Source of the DNA: Periplaneta americana
Lineage: Eukaryota; Arthropoda; Insecta; Blattodea; Blattidae
Direction: 5' to 3'
Assembly: GCF_040183065.1 (NCBI RefSeq)
Contig: NC_091124.1
Location: 61,512,501 to 61,576,500 of the forward strand
DNA length: 64,000 nt
Numbering within the stretch: position 1 is the stretch's first letter; each line of letters opens with the position of its first letter. Shown piece by piece: positions 22,694 through 35,280 of the stretch. The notes beneath the pieces are model-generated. The model was not told the origin of the DNA and made no database searches. It saw only the letters and a list, made by a program, of their open reading frames with translations. The position numbers and the translations under genes are program-made.

Positions 22694-23095
22694 ATGGCGG
22701 ATTTCTGCTACTTCAATTTGGGAACATATTTCTCACTTCTCCGCCACGGCGTGGTAGGGGCTCGGGGTTCCGTGGTGGCTGCGGTGATGGTTTTCGTTCA
22801 CACGGAGCGGGCTGCCTTGCATGCTGGATCCAAAGAATTTGAAGTATTACAAACTCTTTGGCTGGATCCCAGTTTGGAAGTTGGAGATGCTGGCGCGGTA
22901 CAATTTGTAAACATCAAATTTAATATGGAAGCTGTATGTGAAGCTGTACGAAGAAGACGTTTAACAGCCTTTGCTGTTTTGCTAGCTTTGAACGCTGAGG
23001 AGACGGATCAAATTAAAAAGAGTAGAATGTGGAGCCGAAAATGGTTATTGCGTAGAAATACGGGCCAAGATGTCTTAACAATGCTGTTTGTATAG
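22694..23095 (+). pseudogene. PIF/Harbinger transposase 5' exon fragment
   Basis: The frame is 133 codons. Its C-terminal third (MEAVCEAVRRRR, ALNAEETDQIKKSRM, WSRKWLLRR) resembles the N-terminal region of PIF/HARBI1-like transposases, where a basic segment with W-x-R-x-W-x2-R-R precedes the helix-turn-helix. The frame ends in TAG at 23093-23095, and no DDE domain follows before the TTAA element at 23200. The first 80 codons show no known domain. It may be a truncated relict. It differs from the transposase at 34159-35280, which starts differently. Confidence 0.4.
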
Positions 23096-23199
23096 CATAT
23101 TAATATGTTTCTTCTCTGTACGCCTCAATTAAAGTTCTGACTTGATCTTTGGTCCAACCGTAGGAATTCTTAATCAAAATTTTCGACTTGCTCTCTTAA

Positions 23200-23349
23200 G
23201 GAGAGAGGATGGTATTTTTCAAAACTTTTTTTCCTATTTCGTGTAAATTATTAATTTTTTGTATGCAGAGAGCTCATAGCTGTGGCAACTCAACAAATAA
23301 AAATATTTGAAAAAAAAAAGTATTTGGGGGCCCAAATTTGAAAAAAAAA

Positions 23350-23410
<61 letters not shown>

Positions 23411-24092
23411 CAATGCAGGATTGTACTAAAACCGATATATCTAAACCGTATTTAAAGATAGATTCAAACAGTTTTTGCAATGTATTTGCAAAAGTATGTT
23501 CTACAAACTGTCTGTAACAGAATTTTGATATTAGTCCCTAAGTTGGTAAAATAAACAATTAAAATTTAATAACAATTTTCTGATTTCCTTTCTTGCAAAC
23601 AAACGCACTTATTTTTAAAATGAAATCAATTAACAAAATTATGTTACAGAGAAAAGTTTCCTAATAGTCTAAAGAATGTGTGTTCTAAATATCATGCATG
23701 TATCTTTAATAGTTCAGAAATTATATTAATTTTGTCTGGCAATGTAGCAAAAAAATGAAGTTACTGGAAACCAATAAAAGCGGGCGTGTGATTTAAAAAT
23801 CCATAGCGCAGGAAGTTTAAAAATGACGTCTCAACTTCCGATAAGGGCACAAATACCCACAAAATGTTATGCAATGTATTCCACACATATCAAAGGGTAT
23901 TTTAAAGAAAAAAAAAATAATTTTTTGAAAATTCAATTTACCGGAAACAACAATAAAAGTGGGCGAGTGATTTAAAAATCCATAATGCAGGACGTTTAAA
24001 AATGGCGATCCACACATATCACAGAGTATTTTAAAGAATTTTTTTTTGTTGAAAATTTAGTAATTTTTCATCAAAAATACCATCCTTTCCCC
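23200..24092. mobile_element. TTAA-flanked inverted-repeat element, 0.9 kb
   Basis: The left end GGAGAGAGGATGGTATTTTT follows TTAA at 23196-23199. The right end is its near-perfect inverse (AAAAATACCATCCTTTCCCC), followed by TTAA at 24093-24096. TTAA duplication suggests piggyBac or Kolobok mobilisation. There is no coding. Inside are a TA microsatellite and a diverged direct duplication (GGGCGTGTGATTTAAAAATC near 23783 and GGGCGAGTGATTTAAAAATC near 23961). Confidence 0.7.
23351..23408. repeat. (TA)n microsatellite
   Basis: Twenty-nine uninterrupted TA units. Confidence 0.95.
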
Positions 24093-24458
24093 TTAAAATA
24101 GTAGCTTCTGCAACCTTCCCGAGGTTGTACCACGCTGTTGTTTTCTCGCTCCCAAGGTCACAGAACAGTCTAGTGGCCGTGTGCACCATTCTCGATCATC
24201 TAGCCCGTTTATCAGCAATCACGGAAACATGGTCAATTCTTGACAATGATCAAGTTACAGATGCGGTGCACCGACATTTTCCCTCGATCAACTCATTACC
24301 GTCAGCTGACGGTACGCTCGCTTGAGAAGAATCATCTGAGCGCTAGGTAACCGCGTATAAAACAGCGAACGAACGCACTCTGTCAATTATCGCTTCGTTT
24401 TTGTTTGTCGCCTTGTCGGACTGTTTCAAACATCGTCACAGGTTTCAAAACAAGTTTC

Positions 24459-27400
24459 ATGGAAGAAAAAAAGAAAAGAGCACCGAACTTCTCACAGTTC
24501 GAAGTGGGAATTCTTTTAGAACTCGTCGGCAATTCGGCATCTATATTAGAAAATAAAAGTACTGACGGAAGTTCTCTAAGAGAAAAGCAGGCTACCTGGT
24601 TGGATTTAACCTCACAATTCAACGCTGTTCCAGGTGAGTTATACGTGTTTACATAATTCGGGAACATTTTAGAACATGGATTGCACGTACCAAATTATGT
24701 CTTAAAATACTAAAAAGAGCAGATTTGTCTGCGTTTGTCGAATGCGCATCATTATATTTACGAAAAGGCACTTTTCAGTGCCAATAATTTATTTTGTGTG
24801 CACAAGGTTGGAATTTTGAACTAAGAGGGAAAGGGTGCAATCCATGTTCTGGAGTTTATCCCATCCACATAATTTATACAGTGGTTATTTCATACTTTTG
24901 ATAATAATTGGGAAAATTTTAGTATACGGATACCGCACTGACAATTATCTTGAAATAGGCTACTAAAAAGAGCAGATTTGTATGTATTTGTCGAATTCTC
25001 ATCATCTTGCTTACGAAGAGACATTGCAGAGCCAATAATTTATTTGGGAAAATTTCAGTATACGGATACCTCACTAACAATTATTATTAAAAAAAAAAGG
25101 CAATTCATCTGTGTATGTCGAATACGCATCATCATGCATACGAAAAGGAAGTTTTTAGTGCCAATTTATTTTGTGTGCATGAGATTGGAATTTTGGAGTA
25201 AGAGGGAAAGGAAAGTATCCTTGTTCTGAAATTTATCCATTTATTTTGTGTTCACAAGGTTGGAATTTTGGAGTAAGAGGGAAAGGAAGGTATCCGTGTA
25301 ATTTCTCTTAATTCAAGCGTCAATAGCCTTATTGTCCAAAACGTCATGTAGGTCCTAATAGTTTGAAACTGCAAATCTATAGCTAATAAGTGATAATCTC
25401 GCATTCCACAAAATGGTCATTTAGTTTTACTATATTATTACCAGCATATAATAACTACTTTATTATTAAATTGGACAGTTAGGCCTAAATAATATTTTGT
25501 CCTCAAGTAAAGTCCCCAGAAACATATATAAAATATTAGTCTATTTTTACAAAAAAAATATATATATTTTTATTATTCATCTGCAAACTTCCAGAGACAT
25601 ATCACTTTTTAGCCATCGATATATTATTAGACCTCCCTGTGAAAACTGTTGGGTAGTGTAAGGAGTGATTAAATGAAATTGAAGATTAGACAGAAGTGAA
25701 TAAAATAAATTTATTGCAATTTATATCAGTGTTCAATATCATAATCAAGTAGTATTATAATTTTAAAAAATTCCAGCGGTCTACATTAATACAAATGAAC
25801 ATGACAGTTATCTGATAAATTAAATAATTTACATCAATTGAACATAATATGTAATAGGTAAATAGCCTATTTACAGTGAGGTCAGTATTAAACTATTTTG
25901 AACTACTTTTTACTTCACAAAAACACACAAAAAAAAATATTTTTTTTAACAATTTTCTCTTTTTTTCTATTAATACAGGGTTGCCGAGTTAAAATTCTGA
26001 AAAAGCTGAAATTCATGTTAAAAACAACAAAAATAAGCTGACACCATTAATTATTATTTTCATAAGATAAAATAAGTAAATACATTACCATGCATACAAT
26101 AACAAACTATTCAGCATTTGAAATGTAAAACACACAACAAATACAGCCAGATTGCTATGAATTATTTTTATTATACTCTTCAGTGTGGTACATCTGACTT
26201 TATTAAAATATTTTTTGTCAAACACTTGTTCAGGGCACTTTCCAACATAGTTTAATTTGCAACATGCAATGGAAGAGAGAGTTCTGAGTTTCATTTTGTT
26301 GTTTCTATAAAAATGTGTATTGAAAACTTAAATTAACCGATTAATACAAAATAGACATTGGCACAGCAATTGTGACAAAAGCTGACAACAGATATGAACT
26401 GACAAGCTGACAAACTTTAGAAAATGCTGGTCAGTTTTAAAACCTGACACTTGGCAAAACTGTTAATAAAATACACTAAACCTAAGTTAAGCTGAGCAAA
26501 CCTAAACTAAAGTGACAAGCCAGGCTTGCTGTACAGTGAGAGTATATTTCCAAAAAAAAATTTCACATTCTTTTTGTAAAACAGCAATTAAATCGAGGTT
26601 TTGCAGAAAAAAAAAGTTACGAAATCCAGTACTGACCTCGTTGTAAATAATGAATATGTAATATAATGTGGAGTTATTGGAAGCTGTGATGAGTAAAATA
26701 AAATTACACAAGTTCCTTTCTTTCTAAAATTAAATAAGCTTATTATGCAGGGTCCCCTACAAAGTTTGAAGTATATTGTACTTATGGTTGAAAATTATAC
26801 ATTAATAGAGACTGTGAATACATTTAACCCACATTTTCTATATAGCAGCATAATTATTAACATGGTTTTTACAAATTTATGTTTCTTTATGTTTTAGGTG
26901 TAACAAAAAGGTCTACACAAAATCTAAAAGTATGCTATGAGAATTTAAAAAGACGTCTACGCAAAGACCTTGCAGATGAGAAAGTAGAGACATATAAGAC
27001 TGGCGGAGGAAAAAAGAACATTAAAACCACAAACATTGACCCTAAACTACTAGAAATTATGGGCCATTCTGTAAGACCCTTACAAAATGCCTTTGACTCT
27101 GATACTAGTTATCAGGGTGACGTTTTGTATGATGGTAGTTTGTCAGTAGTAACTACACAGTATGAGGTACCATCAACATCAACTGCTCCTGAAATGGAAC
27201 CAGTTGAGCAGGCATCAACAGTATCAGCTACTGTAATACAGGACATCACACAGAGAGTAAATGTACAGACACCAGTCGATATGGTATCGCCTAATATCTT
27301 CCAAGAAAAGGAAGTGGCACACTCCAAGACCCCAGCCAGCTCCAAGCAGTACCAATGGAATCGTCGTCGGATGCCTCAAAAACCAAAACCTTCATGTGAT

Positions 27401-27559
27401 GCTGTAGCTGACACCTTTACAAAAAGAATAAATGTACTGGAAAATCAATTACGAATGATGGAGGAAGAACATCTAAAAGAAATTAGGATAAAAAACTTAA
27501 AAATTTCAGTGTTACGACAGAAACTAAAATACTGGAAAAAAAAAAATTCTGTTAATTGA
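24459..27559 (+). CDS. Harbinger Myb/SANT-like DNA-binding protein, two exons
   Basis: Exon 1 (24459-24633) begins MEEKKKRAPNFS and ends at CAG|GTGAGT. Exon 2 (26898-27559) starts after TTTTAG; the join is in phase and gives 278 residues. The N-terminal 100 residues form a Myb/SANT-like domain as in MSANTD3/4 proteins: F-x2-FE-x4-LLELV, ILENKSTDG, EKQATW, QFNA, RS-x3-L, YENLKRRLRK, YKTGGG. The middle is Ser/Thr/Pro-rich. The C-terminus (from ADTFTKRINVLENQ) is a basic coiled coil. In Harbinger systems this partner binds DNA and carries the transposase to the nucleus; that role is known for the family and inferred here. No frameshift is seen. The intron is 2,264 bp and contains diverged tandem repeats. 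Confidence 0.82.
24711..25300 (+). repeat. Diverged tandem repeats in the Myb-like gene intron
   Basis: Blocks such as GTCGAATGCGCATCATTATA and TTTTGTGTGCACAAGGTTGG recur three to four times with insertions and substitutions, spaced about 130-250 bp. Confidence 0.6.
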
Positions 27560-28149
27560 AATGCCTACCACTGTCTCTTCCAGTTTTCAACTGGGTCATT
27601 CCGTGTCATTTCAACCAATATTCTTTCAAAATGTCACCCACCATCTCAGATCATCTTCGTATTAGGTGAACATGTTTGCTTACCTGAGATGTGAACATAA
27701 CCAAAATATTTGTTTTACCTGTAGCACCATTTCTTTGTTATAGCTTCATGGAAATATAAAAATTGCATATATGTCACAAACACGGTTTATAAGGTACTCC
27801 AGAAACAAAAATTGCTGCAAAAATGGAATAACTGTACTTGATTCTTGTATTTAATTGTTTGTTTGTTATTGAAGATTTTGAAATTACTATTGATATGAAA
27901 TTATAATTGTTTGCTTTCTTTTACACACACGCACACACACATTATAACACTTTCCATGGATTTGGGCCAAATGGTTAATCCGTTTCAGTATCAGTTATCA
28001 GTAGTTGTTTCAATGGTCGTTCCTAATGTCTTGTTCCCCAAGGTTGGAAATTTTTCATTATTCTTGGGAGACAATGTCGTGGCATCCATTGGATGTGTTC
28101 AAACTAGTTATTTTTGTATTTAATCCAGCACTGATGTAACTTTCAGTTA

Positions 28150-28575
28150 CTAGTAATTTAAAATTTGTTTATTAGCCTTGTGATCTAACAAAATAGCTAT
28201 ACTGCGCAGTTTTTCTCATGAACTTCATTTCAGCCGCTCTAATTCTTGATTTATCAGATGTTTCTAGAGTCCATATGTCACTACCATACATTAACATTGG
28301 AAGTGCCAAATTGTTATAAATTTTACTCTAGTAGGTACTCCTTGAAAATTTTGTAGGTTAAAAAATATTATTTATGAGTCCTGTTATTTTTAGGAACTTT
28401 GAGATGTAATTTTTTTTCATTCTCATGAGACAGTAAACATCCTAAATAGTTAAATGACTTTGTTTGCTCAGTGATTTTATTATTAGTAACTATTTCACTT
28501 CTTACTGGTTCTTGGCCTATGAATGTCATCATTTTTGTTTTTTATGGTAGAAATTGCCATTTCATAAGCTTGTAT
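28150..28575 (-). pseudogene. LINE reverse transcriptase C-terminal fragment
   Basis: Read leftward, broken frames give SFNYLGCLLS, LPMLMYGSDIWTLE and IRAAEMKFMRKTAQY. These blocks follow the RT catalytic core in many insect LINEs. Several stops and frameshifts are present. It lies inside the Harbinger element. The tail at 31655-31875 is of a type that ends such LINEs. Confidence 0.65.
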
Positions 28576-28622
28576 AACTTTATTCAGTTTATGCGCTGCT
28601 ATTTGTAAAAAATATATATATC

Positions 28623-28646
28623 TGTGTGTGTGTGTGTGTGTGTGTG
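28623..28646. repeat. (TG)n microsatellite
   Basis: Twelve TG units. Confidence 0.9.
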
Positions 28647-28649
28647 CGT

Positions 28650-30261
28650 ATTTTAACTGTATATACTTACAGCCTTAGACACAAAAAATGACAGATCTCC
28701 TGTAGTGTGAATTTGTCTAAGTCCATTTTGGACAGCACTTGGTTTACACGACTAGGGAAAGGATATTTATTTTGCACTTAATTTATTATTTGAATATATC
28801 TTCCTTATAACACATATATCTTCATAACACCTATAAACAGACAAATAAAAGCAACTAACAAAACAAACAAGAAAAAGAGCGGAGTCATGCATAAGAAATT
28901 TCTTCATGTGTTAACCTAAGCTCTCATTGAATCAATTGAAGTCTTCCGAAGGGGACTTTGTATGGCGGCCCATCATTTTTTGTGTCTAAGGTTGTACATG
29001 ATACATCATAATAAAGTCTAAATGTGGAGCAACATAGCTTTTAGAACCACTACATATCTGATACAAACAAAAATAGACATTTATAATTGTACCCCGGGTC
29101 CAAGTTTAGTAATATAATTTTCACACAAATGTTTGTTGACATTTTATTTCCTTAATATTCCTGTCATTTGGAATTAATGGGTTCATTTGTTTCCTTGGTC
29201 ACTTGTTATGTTCTTCCTGTTGCTGTGTGCATACTGCCTTCACACAGTGTAATGCTCAAAAGCAACCTCACAGGTATCACTTTGAGACCTATAATATGAT
29301 AATGCTGGGCCATGTGGACGCATACATTTAACAGTTATATCCCTTTCATCAGTATTTACTGCTTCTGCAAATCTTTTGCACCAGTATGAATCATATACAC
29401 AAGCCACGTTGGAGTTTGCACTCCAACTGTAATTATTGCACTTCCATTGTGAGCTGATGCTGTAATGTTCATCAGCACTAACCTTTTCGCACCAATTTCA
29501 TTTATTGACAAGGGCACAAATTGATGTAGACTGTGAGTACCAGAAATTATAAAAGCTTGCTGAAATCGTTTATTCAGTTGGACACGAGTTCATGATGTCT
29601 TTTATGGTACAAAGAAAAATTTCAATTTCTTTAAGTGTTTCCCTACAGAAGTTGTAGATCAGACGTACTCATGGTGGGCACATCGCCCAGTGCAGAAGAT
29701 GGGCGGGTGCTGGAAACTTCTGTACATGCAAACAGACAGTGTCGTGCACTCAGACCTATTGTAACCTAGCAGTAAGGTTGCTTGCGGTTTGTATCATGGA
29801 TAGACCTATTGATACAATATTTATTTAACCTGGTAGAGAGAGATAAGGCCGTAGCCTTCTCTTTCCCTCTACCAGGGGATTACAACTACAATATCAAAAA
29901 TATAATTTAATATTAAATTTACAATTACAATAAAATCAAAGTACTAAACATTACTTGTATAATAAAGACTGGACAATTTATTATAGAAGTTAAGACCAAA
30001 GAAAGAATTAGTTACTGAAGTACAAATTAAACATAGCATAATTAAATAGGGATGAAATTACTGAAGATCGAAGTATTTTATGCTACAGTAAGGAAGCTAT
30101 TTACAAAGAGAACAGAAAAGTACCAGCACTACATTTAAAGTGACTCTTTTTGTTCAAACTGACAAACTTGCCAAACACTTACTATGCGGGCACTCTGTTA
30201 TAGGGACAGAATATAACATTGAGCCACATTACAACATCAGGCATGCTCAAACATATGATAC
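28650..30261. other. Non-coding interior of the Harbinger element
   Basis: No supported gene. Around 29818-29880 the pair ACCTGGTAGAG / CTCTACCAGG makes a short hairpin within a sequence that I recall as a common insect repeat end. Confidence 0.35.
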
Positions 30262-30410
30262 TATGCAAATCATGCAAATCTGGCTTTCAGGTAGTAGCTC
30301 CCTGTAAAGCAGGTTTGAATAATTTCAAGGAAAAATTGTTCCGGGGCCGGGTATCGATCCCGGGACCCTTCGCTTAGCACGCGAACGCTCTACTGTTCGA
30401 GATGAGCGTA
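30262..30410 (-). repeat. tRNA-headed SINE
   Basis: Read leftward from about 30405: AGTAGAGCGTTCGCGTGCTA (A-box region), stem TTCGC/GCGAA around loop GTGCTAA, then GGGATCGATACCCG (B-box and T arm). The body AAACCTGCTTTACAGGGAGC follows. It is not a functional tRNA: the acceptor stem is missing. Confidence 0.65.
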
Positions 30411-31370
30411 TGCAAGTAATATAAAATTTAAAAAGACTGTCATCAGTGAAGTAAGTTATAGGGAAGTAAAGCATTATTCCAGACATTTCCCTGGTTACTG
30501 AAAAAAAAAAAAAAACGGAAAAAAATATAAACAAGAAAATGCTTAAAGCAAAATCATAATGATAACATTTAGTTGTGCACATAATGTAAATATATTATAA
30601 ATACAACACTCTAATTTGAAAAAAAGATATTGAAATAAAGTGATAAAATATTGTCAGTTCCACTAGGACAGTTGTTTTTAATCTTTTTTTGGAAAAAGAG
30701 GCCCCTTTGAAAATATGGTGAAAGCTATGGACCCCCTTTCTAGAAAAATATAAAAAAAGGACTAACATTTTCAGATACGCTTCTCCTTTTTTACTGCTGC
30801 TTTTTAGTTCTGTACTGGTCAATAGGAGCTGGATATTTTTGTGTATTTTACATACACACGGAATTGTGTTCCTGGTGATCCTGCTGACACAGTGTTTTGG
30901 TCTTAATAAATTGGCAAAATGTAGAAAAACAAACTATTGTGGAAGAGGGTTTTGCTTTAAAAGTAGAGTATAGTTCTTGCAGATTGCAAAGTATAAGGCA
31001 TTTCTGTTCATGTACATTTTTTTAAATGCTTTGTCTCTGATGCCTGACAATATTCTGGTAAATTCAGATTATTATAAAAGCCAGTTACCATTTTCACTGT
31101 TTCGTCTGCTAGCTTCTTTCCTCTTTTTATGTTTCGAAGATAAAGTCTCCCTTTCTCTTTCACAAGTTTTCTTCATTGCTTCACTCTCTTTCTTTTTTGA
31201 CCAACTTTAAGAAACTAGTGTTAGTAACTAAATTTTTCCCTGCTAGTTACAGTTTGAATTTTTTGCATTATTAGGTCTAAAAGTATATCAAAATCTTCTG
31301 TCTTTTGCTTTATTTCAGTTCTAAGTGTTTCCTCTTCAGGTAGTGAAGCCGAATCAGGGTAAAGGATTCT

Positions 31371-31386
31371 CCCCCCCCCCCCCCCC
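31371..31386 (+). repeat. C16 homopolymer
   Basis: Sixteen consecutive C, a likely place for length error. Confidence 0.95.
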
Positions 31387-31654
31387 ATATAAAATTTACC
31401 TAGTTTTGCTTTGAGAGAAGTTGATGCAAGTTCTATTTTATATTTGGCTACAGATGCCGTTCTGTGTTGTGGGATGCCATGGATCTTGAGACACCCAAAC
31501 TAACAAGGCTTTCATTTATACCCTCTTTAAAGAAAATTTCCATAACAGTTTGACTACAAGATCATCCAAAGGACTGGACTGTTTGCTTCCTCAGAAACTT
31601 CTATTATTTTTTTTATCATTTTTCCTGCATATATATATATATATATATTGAATA

Positions 31655-31875
31655 AGCAGTCGTGGACAGCCGATGAGGGATGGTCCTCAGCTTGGGGGTT
31701 GGGCGAAGAGCTAACAACCCATCACCGTAAAAAAACAGCTTGATACGATTCCTTCAAAGTGGGATATGATGATAGAGAATGGATTAATTTTGCTCAGGAT
31801 AGAGACCAATGGCGGGCTTATGTGAGGGCGGCAATGAAGCTCCGGGTTCCTTAAAAGCCAGTAAGTAAGTAAGTA
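31655..31875 (+). pseudogene. LINE 3' end with AAGT tail
   Basis: Conceptual frame DDREWINFAQDRDQW and AYVRAAMKLRVP then stop, followed by CCAGTAAGTAAGTAAGTA. This is the C-terminus and microsatellite tail of a LINE I associate from memory with cockroach genomes. It is 5' truncated. Confidence 0.6.
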
Positions 31876-32229
31876 TCATTTTTCCTGCAATTTGGACACA
31901 TCGTTATGCCAAGTGCAGCATTATGTCCTTTCCTCTGTAATTTCCTGGCATTAATAAGGTAGGCTATATCTCTTTCAAACCAGATATGTTTTTTTGTGTG
32001 TTTTAAACAAATTACACTTGCTCAGTATGAGTGAAAACCTCCAGAGATAATTATTTGTTCTTATGGTAATCACAGCATGTTGCCTTTGTTACAAGACTTG
32101 ATATTGCTATATCTTCTCTCCATAACAGAAATTCTCCTCTTCTTTTGTTTGTTTATTTGTCATTAACAGACCCTTGACAGGTATCAGTATTTGAACAAAA
32201 GGCAGCATATGCATTGACTTTATGACAAG

Positions 32230-33390
32230 GTTTTACAGATAACACTCCATTACAATCACACAGAAATCAACGCAGCCTTATTTTATATGAAAGACTGAAA
32301 AGAATACCTAACGTAGACTACTGGAGAACCTTCTCAGATACTCGTACAAGCTTAGAGATCCAACAAGGTTTCATACAGAAAGTTAAATATCTAAAAAAAA
32401 ACCCAATATAGCCTACCATTAGACAAATATAGTATGGAAAGGTTACAACTTCCATCTTATCCTGTCAATAAATTAAAAATCCAAATTACAATATAACACT
32501 ATCAACACAAGATTCCAGAAACTGAATGGGTACACATCTACACCGATGGTTCTAAAATCAGCAATAACTTTAATAATACGACTGGTGCTGGAATATATAA
32601 TAAATTATTTTGCTTTTATATATTTCTAGGTCAAAATTCAACTCACTTTGATGAGAACTTGAAGCAGTCAATTCTACATGAAAACAACTTTTCTATCACA
32701 GTAACCTCTTTAATAAAGCTGTTATATTTAGCGATTCTAAATCAGTTATACAAGCCATTAATGCAAACACCTATGCAACAAAAAGAATTACTGAAATTCA
32801 CCAAAGTATCAAACACTAAGTTATCTCTTCACAATAAATAGTTTTGCAATGGATTCCTTCACACTGTGGAATTCTTGTTAATGAGATAGCAGATTTCTTA
32901 ACAAAAATTAAAAAAAGGCACAAAGATCCAACAAATTAAAAATTCATGTTTATCATTTCAATTTTCCAAAGTAATAATTAAGAAAATCATCCAACAAGAA
33001 ATACACAAAAAATTAGTAGGCCTACATGAGAGTATAAATAAGCAATGGAATATTTTATTAAACAATAACAATTTAATTCCAGACTGCCCATGAATGAAAG
33101 CTGTCGTCGCACTTTTTCAATTATATATGTGATATGATTGTTTGGCTGCTTATCTATATAAAATAAATATTTTTCATACTCCTAATTATTTATTTTGTAA
33201 AGAAGAAAATACTATAATGGATATGACACACCTCAAGAATTGTACAAATTTAACAGTACACATCTGTCATAATACTGGGAAGCAAGAATGCAAATGGAAG
33301 AACTCCAATACACAGAGCATTAACAACCAAACAACATTGCCTTTGAGACTTATAGTATTAAAGATTATACCTGTACAATAAAAAAAGTAA
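32230..33390 (+). pseudogene. LINE RNase H and C-terminal domain remnant
   Basis: Broken frames give, in order: WVHIYTDGSKI with GAGIY (RNase H first Asp), AVIFSDSKSVIQAIN (second Asp), LQWIPSHCGI-x3-EIADFLTK (later catalytic region), then VVALFQLYM and the Cys/His end PNYLFCKEEN...MDMTHLKNC. Stops and frameshifts break it throughout. Same LINE type as the debris at 3541-4120. The upstream RT is missing or unrecognisable. Confidence 0.7.
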
Positions 33391-34158
33391 TAAGCCAACA
33401 GCAAGTTTACACTATCTAAAATACTTGTAGGCCTATATCAATATTCCATATATAGCCTAAGTGAATTACCCAAACTTTTCAGAAATATAATGCAAAGCAG
33501 AGTTTGAAAATTATAATTTTACATATGCTTTATGTGGCTTAATTTCTAGATTTTTTTTTCTCGAGAACCTCTCATTTCTAAAAAAACAATTTTCTTCCCT
33601 AGTAAAGACTGGTGCACACTTAAAAAAAATCTACAATTCTGAATATACAGCAAATTGTTCTTTATAATATTATACATATCTAAATTTTTGAAGTAATTTG
33701 ACACTTAGGTAACTAAATTACTAGTATAATGATACCAAGAAGCCATATTGTGAAATTCTCCAATGTATATTGAATAAAATAAAGGAAGAATCAAGGCTCT
33801 GGCGTTCATTCTTTACTTTTTATATCTACATTTGTTCCACTCTGCACTCATCAATATCAGTTACTGAGTGAGAACACATGAACTTCAACGGGCTGTAACT
33901 CACTCATGCAACAACGGAATAATCTAAATTCTGCCAGATTTCTGTACTGGTACACATAAAACTCATGACCAAATATCATAACAATCGCTATCAGTGGGTG
34001 ACATGTTTTAGTTGCACTGACACAGAATGACTCTAGCGCTTTGTCTAAAAAATAAGTGTTTCAGAAATTGCTAAATATAAAGTTAAAATTAATGTTCATA
34101 ATTAAAAGCAAAAATTAATGTTCAATGTTATTACACTGATGCTACTGACTGACTTACC
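33391..34158. other. Non-coding region 3' of the Harbinger transposase
   Basis: AT-rich, no supported ORF. It should include the transposase 3' UTR and polyadenylation site. Confidence 0.4.
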
Positions 34159-35280
34159 TTATTGAAAATGTTGGTTAATTATAGCTTGACGAAATGCTCT
34201 CCCAGGCACAGCATCATTGCGCTGCATCAACTCTCCTTGGGGAACAGGTTCATCATCATCAATGTCAGGGCCTCTTAAACCTCGTAACTCCTCTAGTAGT
34301 CGCACCATCTGTGGATCTTCAGGCGGTTCTTCATTGCTGGTGCTTCTGGCAATGTTATGCAGTACTGCAGTAGCTGTTATTACAGTCATGGCTTTCTGCA
34401 GACCACATCTCAAACCCACTGACAATATTGGAAACCTTCTTTTCCATATACCATACTGCCTTTCTACAGTGTTCCTTGTTTTGATGTGTGCTCTATTATA
34501 TCGCTGTTCGGCTGGAGTTAGTGGATTTAACAGTGGAGTTAATAAATATGGTTTGCAGGCATAACCTCCATCTCCTAATAAATACCCATGCGGTATTTCA
34601 CCATTTTCAAATTGTGCTCTACGAGCACAGTTACGAAATATGGTGCTATCATGCACAGATCCTGCCCATCTTGCCACAATATCCCTTATCAATAGATTGT
34701 GATCACTGATTGTCTGACAATTCAAAGAGAAATAACCTTTCCTGTTACGGAAGTGTTCTGCGTTGTCTCCCCCAGGAGATTGAATTCTAATATGTGTACA
34801 ATCTATTGTTCCTATCACACCCGGAAATCCATCTATTTGATGAAATCCATCCATTACATTTTGTAAATCGGCCCTTGCTGGAAAAACAATGAAGCGTGGA
34901 AAGAACGATGCAATGATTTCGGACACTTCACTGGTGATACGCTGCACTGTTGTTCGATGTATATTAGCAGTGTCCCCGATAACAATATTAAAAGCACCTG
35001 TGGCATACGATCGTAAAGTTGCCAAAACTCTGTTCATAGGAGAAACGGGATTATTTCTGTTGGTAGGGAACTCTAACCTATCGTTCATTTGGTCCACTAA
35101 CCACCACACTGTTTCTTTACTCAGTCGAAATCTCTCTTCAAATTTTCTGTCTCCCAGATCTTCGAAAGGATCTCCTCTTTCTACAATAACACCAATTCTA
35201 TTATTTCCGCAGTGATTTGCGTGTTCAAGATACATCATTTCATCTTCGATTCCATCAAGTACGTCAAATCGTGCCGCCAT
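34159..35280 (-). CDS. Harbinger DDE transposase (HARBI1-like), intact
   Basis: A single uninterrupted frame of 373 residues, near the usual HARBI1/PIF length. The N-terminal half contains the helix-turn-helix region (RFRLSKETVWWL, LATLRSYATGAF, IHRTTVQRI). The DDE_4-type nuclease core follows: GTIDCTHIRI (D160), GSVHDSTIF (D211), LLGDGGYACKPYL (D237) and RNTVERQYGIWKRRFPIL (E273). The C-terminal tail is acidic. It begins 163 bp inside the right inverted repeat and points toward the Myb-like gene. The family cuts and joins DNA at short TA-rich targets. With all catalytic residues present it may be active; a domesticated host gene is less likely because inverted repeats flank the unit. Confidence 0.92.
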   Translation of the reverse strand: MAARFDVLDGIEDEMMYLEHANHCGNNRIGVIVERGDPFEDLGDRKFEERFRLSKETVWWLVDQMNDRLEFPTNRNNPVSPMNRVLATLRSYATGAFNIVIGDTANIHRTTVQRITSEVSEIIASFFPRFIVFPARADLQNVMDGFHQIDGFPGVIGTIDCTHIRIQSPGGDNAEHFRNRKGYFSLNCQTISDHNLLIRDIVARWAGSVHDSTIFRNCARRAQFENGEIPHGYLLGDGGYACKPYLLTPLLNPLTPAEQRYNRAHIKTRNTVERQYGIWKRRFPILSVGLRCGLQKAMTVITATAVLHNIARSTSNEEPPEDPQMVRLLEELRGLRGPDIDDDEPVPQGELMQRNDAVPGRAFRQAIINQHFQ

